From positions 1,054,001-1,118,000 of the forward strand of contig NZ_JAIUCZ020000001.1 in the NCBI RefSeq assembly GCF_020176955.2: 64,000 nucleotides of DNA. Direction: 5' to 3'. The notes below the pieces were generated by a model, which saw nothing but the letters and a program-made list of their open reading frames with translations, was not told the origin of the DNA and ran no database searches. Position numbers and translations under genes: made by a program. The stretch is from Nocardia sp. alder85J. Its GTDB lineage: Bacteria > Actinomycetota > Actinomycetes > Mycobacteriales > Mycobacteriaceae. Of the stretch, positions 26,355 to 34,722 are shown piece after piece (position 1 is the stretch's first letter; every line of letters starts with the position of its first letter).

Positions 26355-26442
26355 CAGCCGGTCCGCGTCGGGCTCGGCGGGAAGCGGCCGGCGAGGTCAC
26401 CGCACGGTGCACCTCGGAGTTGACAACGGGTAAACCGTTGGT

Positions 26443-26474
26443 CGGTGCCTCGGTGCCTCGGTGCCTCGGTGCCT
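26443..26474. repeat. Four tandem copies of the 8-mer CGGTGCCT
   Basis: Four uninterrupted copies in the 281-base gap between the hydrolase and ligase genes, followed by a partial fifth (CGGTGA). Just upstream TTGACA overlaps AACGG-GTAAA-CCGTT (26425-26439), a 5-bp inverted repeat. It is likely a slippage-prone microsatellite. Confidence 0.8.
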
Positions 26475-26635
26475 CGGTGACCAGGGCCGGACGGGTGGCG
26501 GGACCTCGAGACCGGCGACTACTTCACCGCGGCGGCCGCCCGCCGCGCCGAGCGGATCTGGTCGCCGCACCACGGCCGCACGAGCACAGCCGCCGCTGAC
26601 CTACCGGTCGTCGCCGAAACCGGTGCAGGCCGGAG

Positions 26636-27595
26636 CTATTCGGGCAGCACCACCGAATCCGCCGACCGGTCCGAGTGCAGCCCCAGGAACGAGGGCTGGC
26701 GCAGCACACCGTCGCCGGTCAGTTCGCGATATTCGACCAGGGCCACCAGCAGCGGCCGCACCCAGGTCACCGCGGCGGGCAGTTTCGGCGGGTCGGCCAA
26801 GGGCGGATCGTCGCGGCGCAACCGGTCGAGGACTTCGCGCAGGCGTTGCCGGGCCGGGCGGGTGAACCCGGTGCCGACCGAGCCGAGGAAACGCAACCGG
26901 CCCTGCGGATCGTGTGCGGCCAGCACCAGGGAGCCGAAAGTGGCCGTGTTGGAGCCGGTTCCGGCTTGGAAGCCGATCACGACCGCATCGGTGCTGCGGC
27001 GCAGCGGTACCTTGATCCAGGCCGGGGAGCGGCGGCCGGGGGAGTATCCGGCGTCGGTGCGTTTGAGGACGATGCCCTCCAGACCGGATTCCGCGGCGGC
27101 CGCCAGCATCCGGTCCTGGTCGGCGTCCAGCCAGTACGGGGGCACGCGGATCAGGTCTGTGTCCAGGTGCAGAGCCTCGAGCAGGCGGCGGCGCTCGAGG
27201 TAGGGGTGGTGCAGGATCGGCTCGCCGTCGAGGGTCAGCAGGTCGAACACGAAATACCGCACCGGGACCGCCGCGATCAGCGCGGGGCTCACGCGGGTGA
27301 CATGCATGCGGCGCTGGAGGCGTTCGAAGACCGGGGCGCCGGTGGGGCCCGGCGCCACGATCTCCCCGTCGAGGATCAGATCACGACCGTTCGCGGCATT
27401 CAGCAACGATTCGGCCAACTCTGGGTACTGGGCGCTGATCTCCCGGCTGTTCCGGCTGTAGATTCGGCATTTCGCGGGATGGCAGTGCGAGATCGCCCGG
27501 ACGCCATCCCATTTCATCTCCACGGCCCAGTCGCGGCCCAGCGTGTGCGGCCGCGGTCCCACGGCCGCCAGCATCGGTGCCGGCGTGCGCCCCAC
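26636..27595 (-). CDS. ATP-dependent DNA ligase (LigC/LigD-ligase-like)
   Basis: 319 residues. The adenylation motif EMKWDGVRA (K-x-D-G lysine) is followed by motif III YFVFDLLTLDGE, motif IV GLEGIVLKR and motif V PAWIKVPLRR. A C-terminal OB domain of about 100 residues follows. The length and lack of polymerase or nuclease domains match LigC-type accessory ligases of mycobacteria and nocardiae, which act in repair alongside NAD-dependent LigA. No Ku or LigD polymerase gene is nearby. The start is a GTG without a strong ribosome site; an ATG seven codons in would keep all motifs. Confidence 0.9.
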   Translation of the reverse strand: MGRTPAPMLAAVGPRPHTLGRDWAVEMKWDGVRAISHCHPAKCRIYSRNSREISAQYPELAESLLNAANGRDLILDGEIVAPGPTGAPVFERLQRRMHVTRVSPALIAAVPVRYFVFDLLTLDGEPILHHPYLERRRLLEALHLDTDLIRVPPYWLDADQDRMLAAAAESGLEGIVLKRTDAGYSPGRRSPAWIKVPLRRSTDAVVIGFQAGTGSNTATFGSLVLAAHDPQGRLRFLGSVGTGFTRPARQRLREVLDRLRRDDPPLADPPKLPAAVTWVRPLLVALVEYRELTGDGVLRQPSFLGLHSDRSADSVVLPE

Positions 27596-27627
27596 CAGGG
27601 CAGCATACCGTCAGCAAATACTGTGCG

Positions 27628-29466
27628 TCAGTTCACACAGGGGATGTCGGAGCCGATGCTGGTGGTGACCGGTTTACCGGAATCGGGCAGTCCGTCGGCG
27701 GGGGTCGTGGTGGCGGCCGCCGAGCCGGTGCTGCCCGCCTCGGTGGCGGAACCGGCCGTGCCGGTGGCCGTGGTGGCGGTGCTGCCGGAGGTGCTCGAGG
27801 TCAGCTCGTCGGGCAGGTTGAAATCGGTGCCGATGACCACCTTCACATGCCCGGCGTCGACGTTCTTGGAGGCCGCGGTGGGCAGGCCGCCGAGGGCATC
27901 GGCGACCTGGGTGGCGTCGGTGTCGGCGCCGGAACCGAAGTACACCACCGAGCTCGAGCCGTCGGCGTACCCGGCGTTGCCGGTGCTGCCCTGCGGGAAA
28001 CCCTTGGCGGACAACGACGTCGACACCTTCGCGGCCATCCCGCTGGGCGCCCCCGCGTTGACCACGTCGACGGTGCTGGTGGGGGTGGCCTTCGGGGCCG
28101 GCGCGGTCTGCACGCCGAACGCCGCGCGCACGATCCGCTTGATCGCGGGCGCATCCACGACGTTGACGTCCTGGTCGTCGACGGTGTCGTACCGCAGCAC
28201 CGGCAGGGTCTGGAACGAGATCGGGATCGACCCGGCCCGGCCCATCGTCTGCGCGAAGTCGACCAGATTCCAGCCCTGCGACAGCACGATGTCGTTCTGC
28301 GCCAGCGTGATCAGCCGTTGCAGCCCGCCGATGTTGGTGAGCGTGCCGCCGTCCTTGAGCTTCTTCGCCGCCGCGGTCAGGAACGCCTGCTGCCGATGGG
28401 TGCGGTCGAGGTCGCCGTTCTCCAGTTCGTGGCGCTGCCGCACGAACGCCAGCGAGTCGGAGGCGTCCAGGTGCTGCGGACCGGCCGGGAACACCGCGCC
28501 GGAGTAGTAGCTGTCGTCGACGGCGTGGTTGAGACACACGTCGATGCCGCCGAGCAGATTCGCGATGTCGTAGAAGCCGACCAGCGACACCTCGGCGAAC
28601 CGGTTGATCGGCACCCCGGTGAACGCCTTGACGGTGTTCACGATCGACTCGCGGCCGGCCTCGCGGCCCTGCTGCTCCAGCTCGATCGGATCCTTCACGC
28701 CCTGGTTCATCAGCTGCTGTTCCCGGTACGCCTTGCGCAGGCCGTAGGCCTCCTTGATCTTGGCGTGGTCGTAGCCTGGAATGCCGGTGACCGGCACATA
28801 GTCGTCGCGCGGGATCGAGAAGGCGGTGATCTGCTTCAGATCCTTCGGAATGTGCACCAGGATCAGCGAATTGGCGTTGTAGCCGCCCTCGGTGCCGTCA
28901 CCGGCGTGCAACTGGTCGAGGATGTCCTTGGGCAGATCGTTGCCGTTGCGGTCCTTGCGGGTGTCCAGGCCGATCAGCAGGATGTTCAGATCGCCGTCGA
29001 GAGCGGCGGCGTCCTGCTCGCTGATCGCCTTCGACCGGGTGAAACCGCCGTCGACGCTGCGTTCGGTGTAGTACGCGAAACCGGTGCCGGTGACGACGAT
29101 GACCGCGCTGGCCGCGGCCAGGATGCGGCCGCTGAGCCGGGCCCGGCGCTGGGCGCGCCGCTGCGACGGCTGCTTCGCCCGGCGCGCGGCGCGACGCGGG
29201 GACGTCGGCACCGCCGGAACGAACCGGTCGGTCGGCCTGTCGGCATCGGCGGCGGCCTCGCCGCGGGTGCCGGATGCCCGTTCACCCCGGGCCCCGGCGG
29301 CCCGCTCGGCGCGGGCCCCGGACCGGCTCGCGGATGCGGCACGGGCGCCGTGCTTCGCCTCGGCCGGACCACCGGCCGGCGCCTGCTCCGCCCGTTCGGG
29401 CCGAGTGTGGCGACCTCCCGGTCGCGGGTCGGCCACGACCGGTATCGGTTGGGTTTCGTCGTTCAT
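27628..29466 (-). CDS. LytR-CpsA-Psr (LCP) family cell-wall ligase with LytR_C domain
   Basis: 612 residues. A long Arg/Ala-rich cytosolic N-terminus leads to one membrane helix (ILAAASAVIVVTGTGFAY). The LCP domain has LDGDLNILLIGLDTRKD, SIPRDDYVPV, and FVRQRHELENGDLDRTHRQQ with the arginines that bind polyprenyl pyrophosphate. A LytR_C domain (VDVVNAGAPSGMAAKV) and a Thr/Ser/Ala-rich tail ending in Cys follow. LCP enzymes attach arabinogalactan or other glycopolymers to peptidoglycan in mycolic-acid bacteria. The ATG chosen starts MNDETQPIPVV; a GTG six codons upstream is possible. Confidence 0.92.
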   Translation of the reverse strand: MNDETQPIPVVADPRPGGRHTRPERAEQAPAGGPAEAKHGARAASASRSGARAERAAGARGERASGTRGEAAADADRPTDRFVPAVPTSPRRAARRAKQPSQRRAQRRARLSGRILAAASAVIVVTGTGFAYYTERSVDGGFTRSKAISEQDAAALDGDLNILLIGLDTRKDRNGNDLPKDILDQLHAGDGTEGGYNANSLILVHIPKDLKQITAFSIPRDDYVPVTGIPGYDHAKIKEAYGLRKAYREQQLMNQGVKDPIELEQQGREAGRESIVNTVKAFTGVPINRFAEVSLVGFYDIANLLGGIDVCLNHAVDDSYYSGAVFPAGPQHLDASDSLAFVRQRHELENGDLDRTHRQQAFLTAAAKKLKDGGTLTNIGGLQRLITLAQNDIVLSQGWNLVDFAQTMGRAGSIPISFQTLPVLRYDTVDDQDVNVVDAPAIKRIVRAAFGVQTAPAPKATPTSTVDVVNAGAPSGMAAKVSTSLSAKGFPQGSTGNAGYADGSSSVVYFGSGADTDATQVADALGGLPTAASKNVDAGHVKVVIGTDFNLPDELTSSTSGSTATTATGTAGSATEAGSTGSAAATTTPADGLPDSGKPVTTSIGSDIPCVN

Positions 29467-29575
29467 CTCGCCGTACAGTCTCACATCACTGGGCTGTGGA
29501 TATGCTGAGAGTTGTCGTCATCAGATTGTGACATCCTGCCCGATCTCGGCCTGGAATGCACATCCGCGAGGCCGT

Positions 29576-30286
29576 TCAGCCCGAGGTCGCGGCGGCGAAA
29601 CCCAGCATCCGGCACAGCGTATCCAGCTGATATTCGAAGACCGCGGCCCGGTCGGTGAAGGTGTCGGCACCGTACATGTCGAATATGTCGAAGCTCACCG
29701 CACCGAACAGCGCCGACCACACCGGCAGCGCACGGGCCAGCGCCCAGTCCGGCAGGTCCAGGCCGATCTCGGCCCTGATCGCGGCCATGTCCGCGATCAG
29801 CGACTGCGGCAGCGCCGCCGCGACGGGCGCGACCAGCAGCCCGTCGCGCGCGGCCTGCTCGACGATGCCCAGCAGCGCCACGATCACCCGGGTGCCCGGC
29901 GGCACGGTCTGCTCGGCGGGCGCCTCGTAACCGGGCACCGGGCTACCGAACAGCAAGCCGTAGCGGGCCGGTTCGGCCAGCGCCCACTCCCGCACCGCCC
30001 GGCCCAGCGCCCGCAGCCGTTGCTGCGGCCCCGCGGGCGTGGCCGCCAGCGCGGCGTCGACGGCGTCGCCGAGTTCGGTGTAGGCGTCGACCACCAGCAG
30101 GGTCAGCAACTCGTCGCGGCTGCGGACATAGCGGTAGATCGCCGAGGACACCACCCCGAGGTCGCGGGCGACCGCCCGCAGCGACAGCGCCGCCGCGCCG
30201 TGCACCGCCAGGTGCTCGCGGCCGATGCGCACGATGTCTTCCATGGTGCGGGCGCGGGCGCGGGCCCGGGGTGTACTGGTCGCCAT
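29576..30286 (-). CDS. TetR-family transcriptional regulator
   Basis: 236 residues. The HTH is LSLRAVARDLGVVSSAIYRYV. The C-terminal part (AEPARYGLLFGSPVPGYEAP and a final QLDTLCRMLGF) matches the TetR C-terminal WHG-like domain common in actinobacteria. An Arg-rich N-terminus precedes it. GGGAGG touches the ATG, which is too close to be ideal; a GTG fifteen codons upstream (30331) with GAGGAG is an alternative start. It is divergent from the LexA-like gene. Target unknown. Confidence 0.88.
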   Translation of the reverse strand: MATSTPRARARARTMEDIVRIGREHLAVHGAAALSLRAVARDLGVVSSAIYRYVRSRDELLTLLVVDAYTELGDAVDAALAATPAGPQQRLRALGRAVREWALAEPARYGLLFGSPVPGYEAPAEQTVPPGTRVIVALLGIVEQAARDGLLVAPVAAALPQSLIADMAAIRAEIGLDLPDWALARALPVWSALFGAVSFDIFDMYGADTFTDRAAVFEYQLDTLCRMLGFAAATSG

Positions 30287-30520
30287 CCTCCCAGGGTGCC
30301 ATCCGAGAGCACTGCGTGCAAATGTGATCACCGCTCCTCGGGATGGGCGCTCCCGGCCCGACGCCTGTCCGCCCGCCTCACGCCCGCGCGGCCGGTCCGC
30401 TCTCCCGCCGCCTGTCGGCTCACGCCTGCTCGGCCGGTCCGCTCTGGCCGCCGCCCACCCGCCGCTCGTCCGGCCGTCCCGCCGCCGGACCCGATCACCG
30501 TGTGTGACTAGGATTTCCGG

Positions 30521-31183
30521 GTGACCGGATACGACGCGTTCGAGCACCTCGACACCAGCATCCTGCCGCCGCGGCAACAGCGCATCCTCGGCGTGATTCG
30601 CGACTGGGTGGTGCGCCATGGCTACCCGCCCAGCACCCGGGAACTGGCCGACGCGGTCGGGCTGCGCTCGCCGGCCACCGTGTCGAGACACCTGAAGGCG
30701 TTGGAGGACAAGGGTTTCCTGCGCCGCAGCGACAGCCTCACCCGGCCGATCGACGTGCGGCTGTTCCTGCGGTCCGCACCCGAGCGGTCCCGCGGCGCGG
30801 ACGACGGCGAGGCGGTGTCGGTCCCCGTGGTCGGCGACATCGCCGCCGGCACCCCGATCCTCGCCGAGGAGCACACCGACGATCTGCTCACCGTCTCCCG
30901 CAGCCTGGTCGGCCGCGGCACCGTGTTCGGGCTGCGGGTGCGCGGCGACTCGATGATCGACGCCGCCATCTGCGACGGCGACCTGGTCGTGGTCCGCCAG
31001 CAGCACGAGGCCCACTCCGGCGACATCGTCGCGGCCATGATCGACGGCGAGGCGACGGTGAAGGTGTACCGCCGCCGCAACGGTCACGTCCACCTCGAAC
31101 CCCGCAACCCCGCCTATCCGGTCATCGACGGCGATCGCGCGCAGGTGCTCGGCAAGGTGGTGTCGGTGATGCGGCGGGTGTAG
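30521..31183 (+). CDS. lexA: LexA-like repressor (probable paralogue)
   Basis: 220 residues. The N-terminal winged helix (QQRILGVIRDWVVRHGYPPS, then STRELADAVGLRSPATVSRHL) is typical of LexA. The autocleavage bond Ala-Gly lies in VVGDIAAGTPI, the catalytic Ser in RGDSMIDAAI and the Lys in ATVKVYRR, so it should self-cleave with RecA. Its recognition helix (RSPATVSRHLKAL) differs from the TSTSSVAHQL form of the usual actinobacterial LexA. No TCGAAC-N4-GTTCGA SOS box is seen upstream. AGGA eight bases before the GTG is the ribosome site. A hairpin terminator follows six bases past the stop. Confidence 0.9.
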   Translation: MTGYDAFEHLDTSILPPRQQRILGVIRDWVVRHGYPPSTRELADAVGLRSPATVSRHLKALEDKGFLRRSDSLTRPIDVRLFLRSAPERSRGADDGEAVSVPVVGDIAAGTPILAEEHTDDLLTVSRSLVGRGTVFGLRVRGDSMIDAAICDGDLVVVRQQHEAHSGDIVAAMIDGEATVKVYRRRNGHVHLEPRNPAYPVIDGDRAQVLGKVVSVMRRV

Positions 31184-31188
31184 CCGGC

Positions 31189-31221
31189 CGTGGGTACCGG
31201 TGGGACACACCGGTACCCACG
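31189..31221. terminator. Bidirectional hairpin terminator
   Basis: A perfect 14-bp stem: CGTGGGTACCGGTG (31189-31202) pairs with CACCGGTACCCACG (31208-31221), with a five-base loop. It sits exactly between the convergent LexA-like and glycosyltransferase genes. No T-run follows, as is common for actinobacterial terminators. Confidence 0.8.
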
Positions 31222-31232
31222 AGCCATCCGGT

Positions 31233-33248
31233 TCAGTGCGGGTCGGCGGTCAGGTCGTAGACCACCAGGCCGTCCAGGTGCCGGGCCGGGTAGTGGGCCG
31301 ACACCCAGTCGTAGATCTCGGTGTCGCCCACCGGATGCCACCAGCCGGCGGCCGGACTGTACGGCGCCGCATCGGATTTCGCGGCCGCGCTCTTGTCGGT
31401 GCGCCACGCGTCCGGCAGCTTCACCTCGGCGGCCAGATAGTAGGAGATCTGGTGGGTGTGCACCAGGTCCTGGAACCGGGCCAGGGTCGGGGTCGGATCC
31501 TCGGAGGTGAAGCCGCCGATCGCCATCACCGGGATGTGGCCGGCCAGTTCCAGACCGGCGGCCGGGCCGGATCGGTCGATGGCCGCCGCCCAGCGGGTCC
31601 GGGTGGCCTGCAACTGGGACACCAGTTGCGGGTCGTAGTCGCTGCCGCCCATCATCACCATCAACTGCTTGCGGAACATCGCGAACACCCCGGACTGCGC
31701 GTCCGGCCGGGCCGGGCCCACCGAGGGCCCGCCGCCGGTGTGCGACTCCGGCAGCGTCGCCGCGGCGTACGCGGTGGATCCGGCGAGGCCGCCGACCAGC
31801 CCGAGCGCCAGCAGCACCGCCGTGGCCCGCACGGGCACCCGCCGGCCCACCGGCGGCACCGTCGTGGCCAGCAGTACGACCACCGCCACTGCCGTCACCG
31901 CCAGAATCGTCCAGCGCAGCCACGGCTGCCAGTCGGCATTGCGGTGCAGCAGCACGAACGCCCAGCCGCCCGCGGCGGCCACGAGCAACGCGCCGGCGCC
32001 GCGGCCGAGCGCGTCGCCCCGGCGCCGCCACGCCTCGAACGCGCCCAGCGCCACGCTGCCCGCCACCGCGGGCGCGATCGCCAGCGTGTAGTAGGCGTGC
32101 ATCCCGCCCTGCATCGCCGAGAACGCGACCGCGTCGATCAGCAGCCACAACCCGAACAGCACGGCCGCGCCGCGCACGAGGTCGGTGCGCGGCGTGCGCC
32201 ACCGCAGCACCAGCACCACCAGGAACGCCACCACCGCGGCGGGCAGCAGCCAGGAGATCTCGAAGCCGATCTCCCCGGCGAACATACGCGTCGGACCGGT
32301 CCCGTTGCCGCCGAAACCGCCACCGCCGCCCCCGAAGCGCGGGAACTCGTACCCCGGCGGCGCCTGGAACAGATTGCGGCCGTGGTGGTTGTGGCCCAGG
32401 TAGCGCGCGAAACCGTTGTAGCCGAGCACCAGATCCATGAACGTGTCGTTGGTCGACCCGGCCAGATACGGCCGCGAGGACGACGGCCACAGAATCGTCA
32501 GCAGCACATACCAGCCCGAGGAGACGATCAGCGCCGCGGCGGCGGCCAGCAGGTGCAGCACCCGCTTACCGAGGGTGGTCGGCGCGACCAGCAGATAGGC
32601 CAGCGCCAGCGCCGGCAGCACCATCAGCCCTTCGAGCATCTTGGCCAGGAAGGCGAAACCCAGTGCGACACCGGCCCACATCAGCCAGCGCACGCTCGCC
32701 TTAGGCAGCGCCTTGGTGGTGCACCAGGCGGCGGCGGTCATCGCGAGCACCATCGCGGCGTCGGGATTGTTGAACCGGAACATCAGCGCGGCGACCGGCG
32801 TCACCGCGAGCGCGAGCCCGGCCAGCAGCCCGGCGCCGCGGCTGCCGGTCACCCCGGTGACCGACGAGTACAGCAGCGCGACGGCCACCACGGCCATCAG
32901 CGCCTCGGGCACCAGCATGCTCGCGCTGGAGAAGCCGAACAGTTGCCCGGAGATGCCCATCACCCACTGCGAGACCGGCGGCTTGTCGACGGTGATGAAG
33001 TTCGACGGGTCCAGGGAGCCGAACAGCACGGCCTTCCAGCTGCGGGAGCCGGACCAGGCGGCCGCGGCGTAGAAGCTGTTGCCCATCCGGTTCACGGTGA
33101 TGTTCCACAGGTAGGCCACGGCGGTGCCGAGCAGCAGCACGATCAACGCGAGCCGCTCCCAGCGGCGTGCGGGCGGCGGACCTGGGGTTTCGATCGGTTC
33201 GGAGTCGGTCGATTCGGGCAGGGTCGTGTCGGCTGTCGTCGCTGTCAC
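31233..33248 (-). CDS. GT39/ArnT-like membrane glycosyltransferase
   Basis: 671 residues with about 12 membrane helices and a C-terminal periplasmic domain. An acidic first loop (YAAAAWSGSRSWKAVLFGSL, then ITVDKPPVSQW) carries the VDKPP motif of the dolichol-phosphate-mannose/PMT-ArnT family. A Gly-rich loop follows the helix bundle and a soluble tail begins near residue 510. Such enzymes move a sugar from a polyprenyl-phosphate carrier to protein, lipid or cell-wall polymer outside the membrane. It probably serves the envelope together with the nearby LCP and esterase genes. GTG start; ribosome site weak. Confidence 0.88.
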   Translation of the reverse strand: MTATTADTTLPESTDSEPIETPGPPPARRWERLALIVLLLGTAVAYLWNITVNRMGNSFYAAAAWSGSRSWKAVLFGSLDPSNFITVDKPPVSQWVMGISGQLFGFSSASMLVPEALMAVVAVALLYSSVTGVTGSRGAGLLAGLALAVTPVAALMFRFNNPDAAMVLAMTAAAWCTTKALPKASVRWLMWAGVALGFAFLAKMLEGLMVLPALALAYLLVAPTTLGKRVLHLLAAAAALIVSSGWYVLLTILWPSSSRPYLAGSTNDTFMDLVLGYNGFARYLGHNHHGRNLFQAPPGYEFPRFGGGGGGFGGNGTGPTRMFAGEIGFEISWLLPAAVVAFLVVLVLRWRTPRTDLVRGAAVLFGLWLLIDAVAFSAMQGGMHAYYTLAIAPAVAGSVALGAFEAWRRRGDALGRGAGALLVAAAGGWAFVLLHRNADWQPWLRWTILAVTAVAVVVLLATTVPPVGRRVPVRATAVLLALGLVGGLAGSTAYAAATLPESHTGGGPSVGPARPDAQSGVFAMFRKQLMVMMGGSDYDPQLVSQLQATRTRWAAAIDRSGPAAGLELAGHIPVMAIGGFTSEDPTPTLARFQDLVHTHQISYYLAAEVKLPDAWRTDKSAAAKSDAAPYSPAAGWWHPVGDTEIYDWVSAHYPARHLDGLVVYDLTADPH

Positions 33249-33331
33249 CGCGGGAGTCTCTCAGTCGTGCCGGTGAGCATCCTGGCCTGAGCCTGGGAGA
33301 ATTCTGAGAATGACCGGCCCGTGTCCGGCGC

Positions 33332-34399
33332 TCAGGCGGGATCGGTGGCCAGCGCGTCGGCGAACATCGGCCAGGAGTCGTGCAGATCCTGCTGCCAGTA
33401 CCCCCAGGAATGGGTGCCGCTGGGCCGCATCTGGAAGGTCGCCGGGATCTGTAGCGCCGCGAACCGGGCGCGCAACCCCTGGGTGCAGGTGTCGGTCACC
33501 GTCTCCAGCAGGGCGCCGCCGAGCAGCTGGCCGATCAGTTTGATGCCGTCGCCGCCGATGCCGGGGCCGTAGAGGGTGTCCAGTGGTCCGGGCCAGCCGG
33601 TGCCGCTGGACACGTAGATCGCGGTGCCGCGCAACCGATCCGCGTGCAGGTACGGGTCGTTGGCCGCCCAGGCGGGGTCGCCGGGCGGCCCCCACATGTT
33701 CACCGGATTACCCGACCAGCTCCCGACCACGGCGCTAACCATCGCCTGGCCCGTCGGATCGCTGGTCTCCACGCACCCGCTGTAGGAGCCGATCGCCTTG
33801 TACAGCCCCGGTGCGGCCATCGCCAGCTGGAATACCGAGGTACCCGACATGGACACCCCCGCGATCGCCGCGACCCCGGTGGTGTGCAGCGCCGAGTCGA
33901 TCACCGGTGGCAGTTCCTCGGTGAGGAAGGTGGTCCACAGCGGCCGTCCCAGCACCGGGTCGTCGGCGCGCCAATCGGTGAAATAGCTGCCGCGGCCGCC
34001 GATCGGCACCACCACGTTCACCTGCTTGTCGGCGAAGAAGCCGACCATGTCGGTCTGATCGGTCCAGCCGCCGTTGTTGTCCCCGTCGCCGCCACTGGAG
34101 CCGTTGAGCAGGTACAGCGTCGGCGCTGGCGCCCAGGTGTCGTGTGCGCGAAGCACTTTCACGGTGATATCGGAATCCATCGCGGCCGAGTGCACGGTGA
34201 CGTCGATGAACCGGTCCGCGCCGGGTTCGGCCGCGGTGGCACGGGTGCCGTCGTCGGCGGGCCGGGCGGCGGCGATCAGCGCCGCCGCCACCGCATGCGG
34301 CGAGGGCGGTACGCCCGGCTCGGCGGCGGCGGGTACCGCCGGGAGCACTGCGACCGCAGTGAACAGCAGTACCAGCAGTCCGATGATGCGCCGATCCAC
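33332..34399 (-). CDS. Secreted esterase, antigen-85/mycolyltransferase-like
   Basis: 355 residues. A Sec signal (VDRRIIGLLVLLFTAVAVL ending AAAE) leads to an alpha/beta hydrolase of the putative esterase/Ag85 family. TLYLLNGSSGGDG, the nucleophile GVSMSGTSVFQLA (GxSxSG) and the final THSWGYWQQDLHDSWP with the catalytic His are all present. This is the family of mycolyltransferases; the PTLYLLDG-like and S-G-W/S features suggest a corynomycolyl- or diacylglycerol-type esterase. GGAGGTGG before the GTG is the start signal. It acts outside the cell on mycolate lipids or other esters. Confidence 0.85.
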   Translation of the reverse strand: MDRRIIGLLVLLFTAVAVLPAVPAAAEPGVPPSPHAVAAALIAAARPADDGTRATAAEPGADRFIDVTVHSAAMDSDITVKVLRAHDTWAPAPTLYLLNGSSGGDGDNNGGWTDQTDMVGFFADKQVNVVVPIGGRGSYFTDWRADDPVLGRPLWTTFLTEELPPVIDSALHTTGVAAIAGVSMSGTSVFQLAMAAPGLYKAIGSYSGCVETSDPTGQAMVSAVVGSWSGNPVNMWGPPGDPAWAANDPYLHADRLRGTAIYVSSGTGWPGPLDTLYGPGIGGDGIKLIGQLLGGALLETVTDTCTQGLRARFAALQIPATFQMRPSGTHSWGYWQQDLHDSWPMFADALATDPA

Positions 34400-34450
34400 G
34401 ATTCCACCTCCGCTGGGTATTGCGGTCCCGATGCAGAAACGGTAAGACCG

Positions 34451-34468
34451 TTGTCGGCGGCCCGACAA
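34451..34468. promoter_or_regulatory. Perfect 7-bp inverted repeat upstream of the esterase gene
   Basis: TTGTCGG-CGGC-CCGACAA, about 50 bases before the esterase start. Its TTGTC half-site recurs in the next repeat, suggesting an operator array; an mRNA leader hairpin is the alternative. Confidence 0.4.
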
Positions 34469-34487
34469 GTCGGTGCGCAGTGTCCTG

Positions 34488-34509
34488 GACAAGAGACGAC
34501 ACGCTTGTC
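34488..34509. promoter_or_regulatory. GACAAG-N10-CTTGTC inverted repeat
   Basis: Perfect 6-bp arms 37 bases beyond the first repeat, sharing the CTTGTC/GACAA core. The arms are about one and a half helical turns apart, fitting a dimeric regulator. Confidence 0.35.
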
Positions 34510-34722
34510 AGCGCCGCTGGGTCCGCTCACAACCATGGATCGGCGCTGGTCGGGTACCCGGCAGGGGATCGCGCCGCCGTCGGCGCCGGCCGCGGCCACA
34601 CCGCGCACCCGGCGCAAATGCGCTGTGCGTCCGGTTCGGACACGCTGTTCGTCCGGCCCGGATCCGCTGTGTGCCCGTCGAGAATCGCCTGTGTGCCGGC
34701 CGGGTGGCGGCTGTGCGCGCGA

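Larger units (their letters stand above)
34400..34722. other. Intergenic region with two inverted repeats
   Basis: 323 bases between the GH1 glucosidase stop and the esterase start. No gene is seen. The half nearest the esterase holds two inverted repeats and is the likely promoter region; the half nearest the glucosidase is featureless. Confidence 0.6.

Noticed and set aside
26443..26474. Octamer array as a CRISPR
   Set aside because: Units are 8 bp with no spacers; no cas gene is present.
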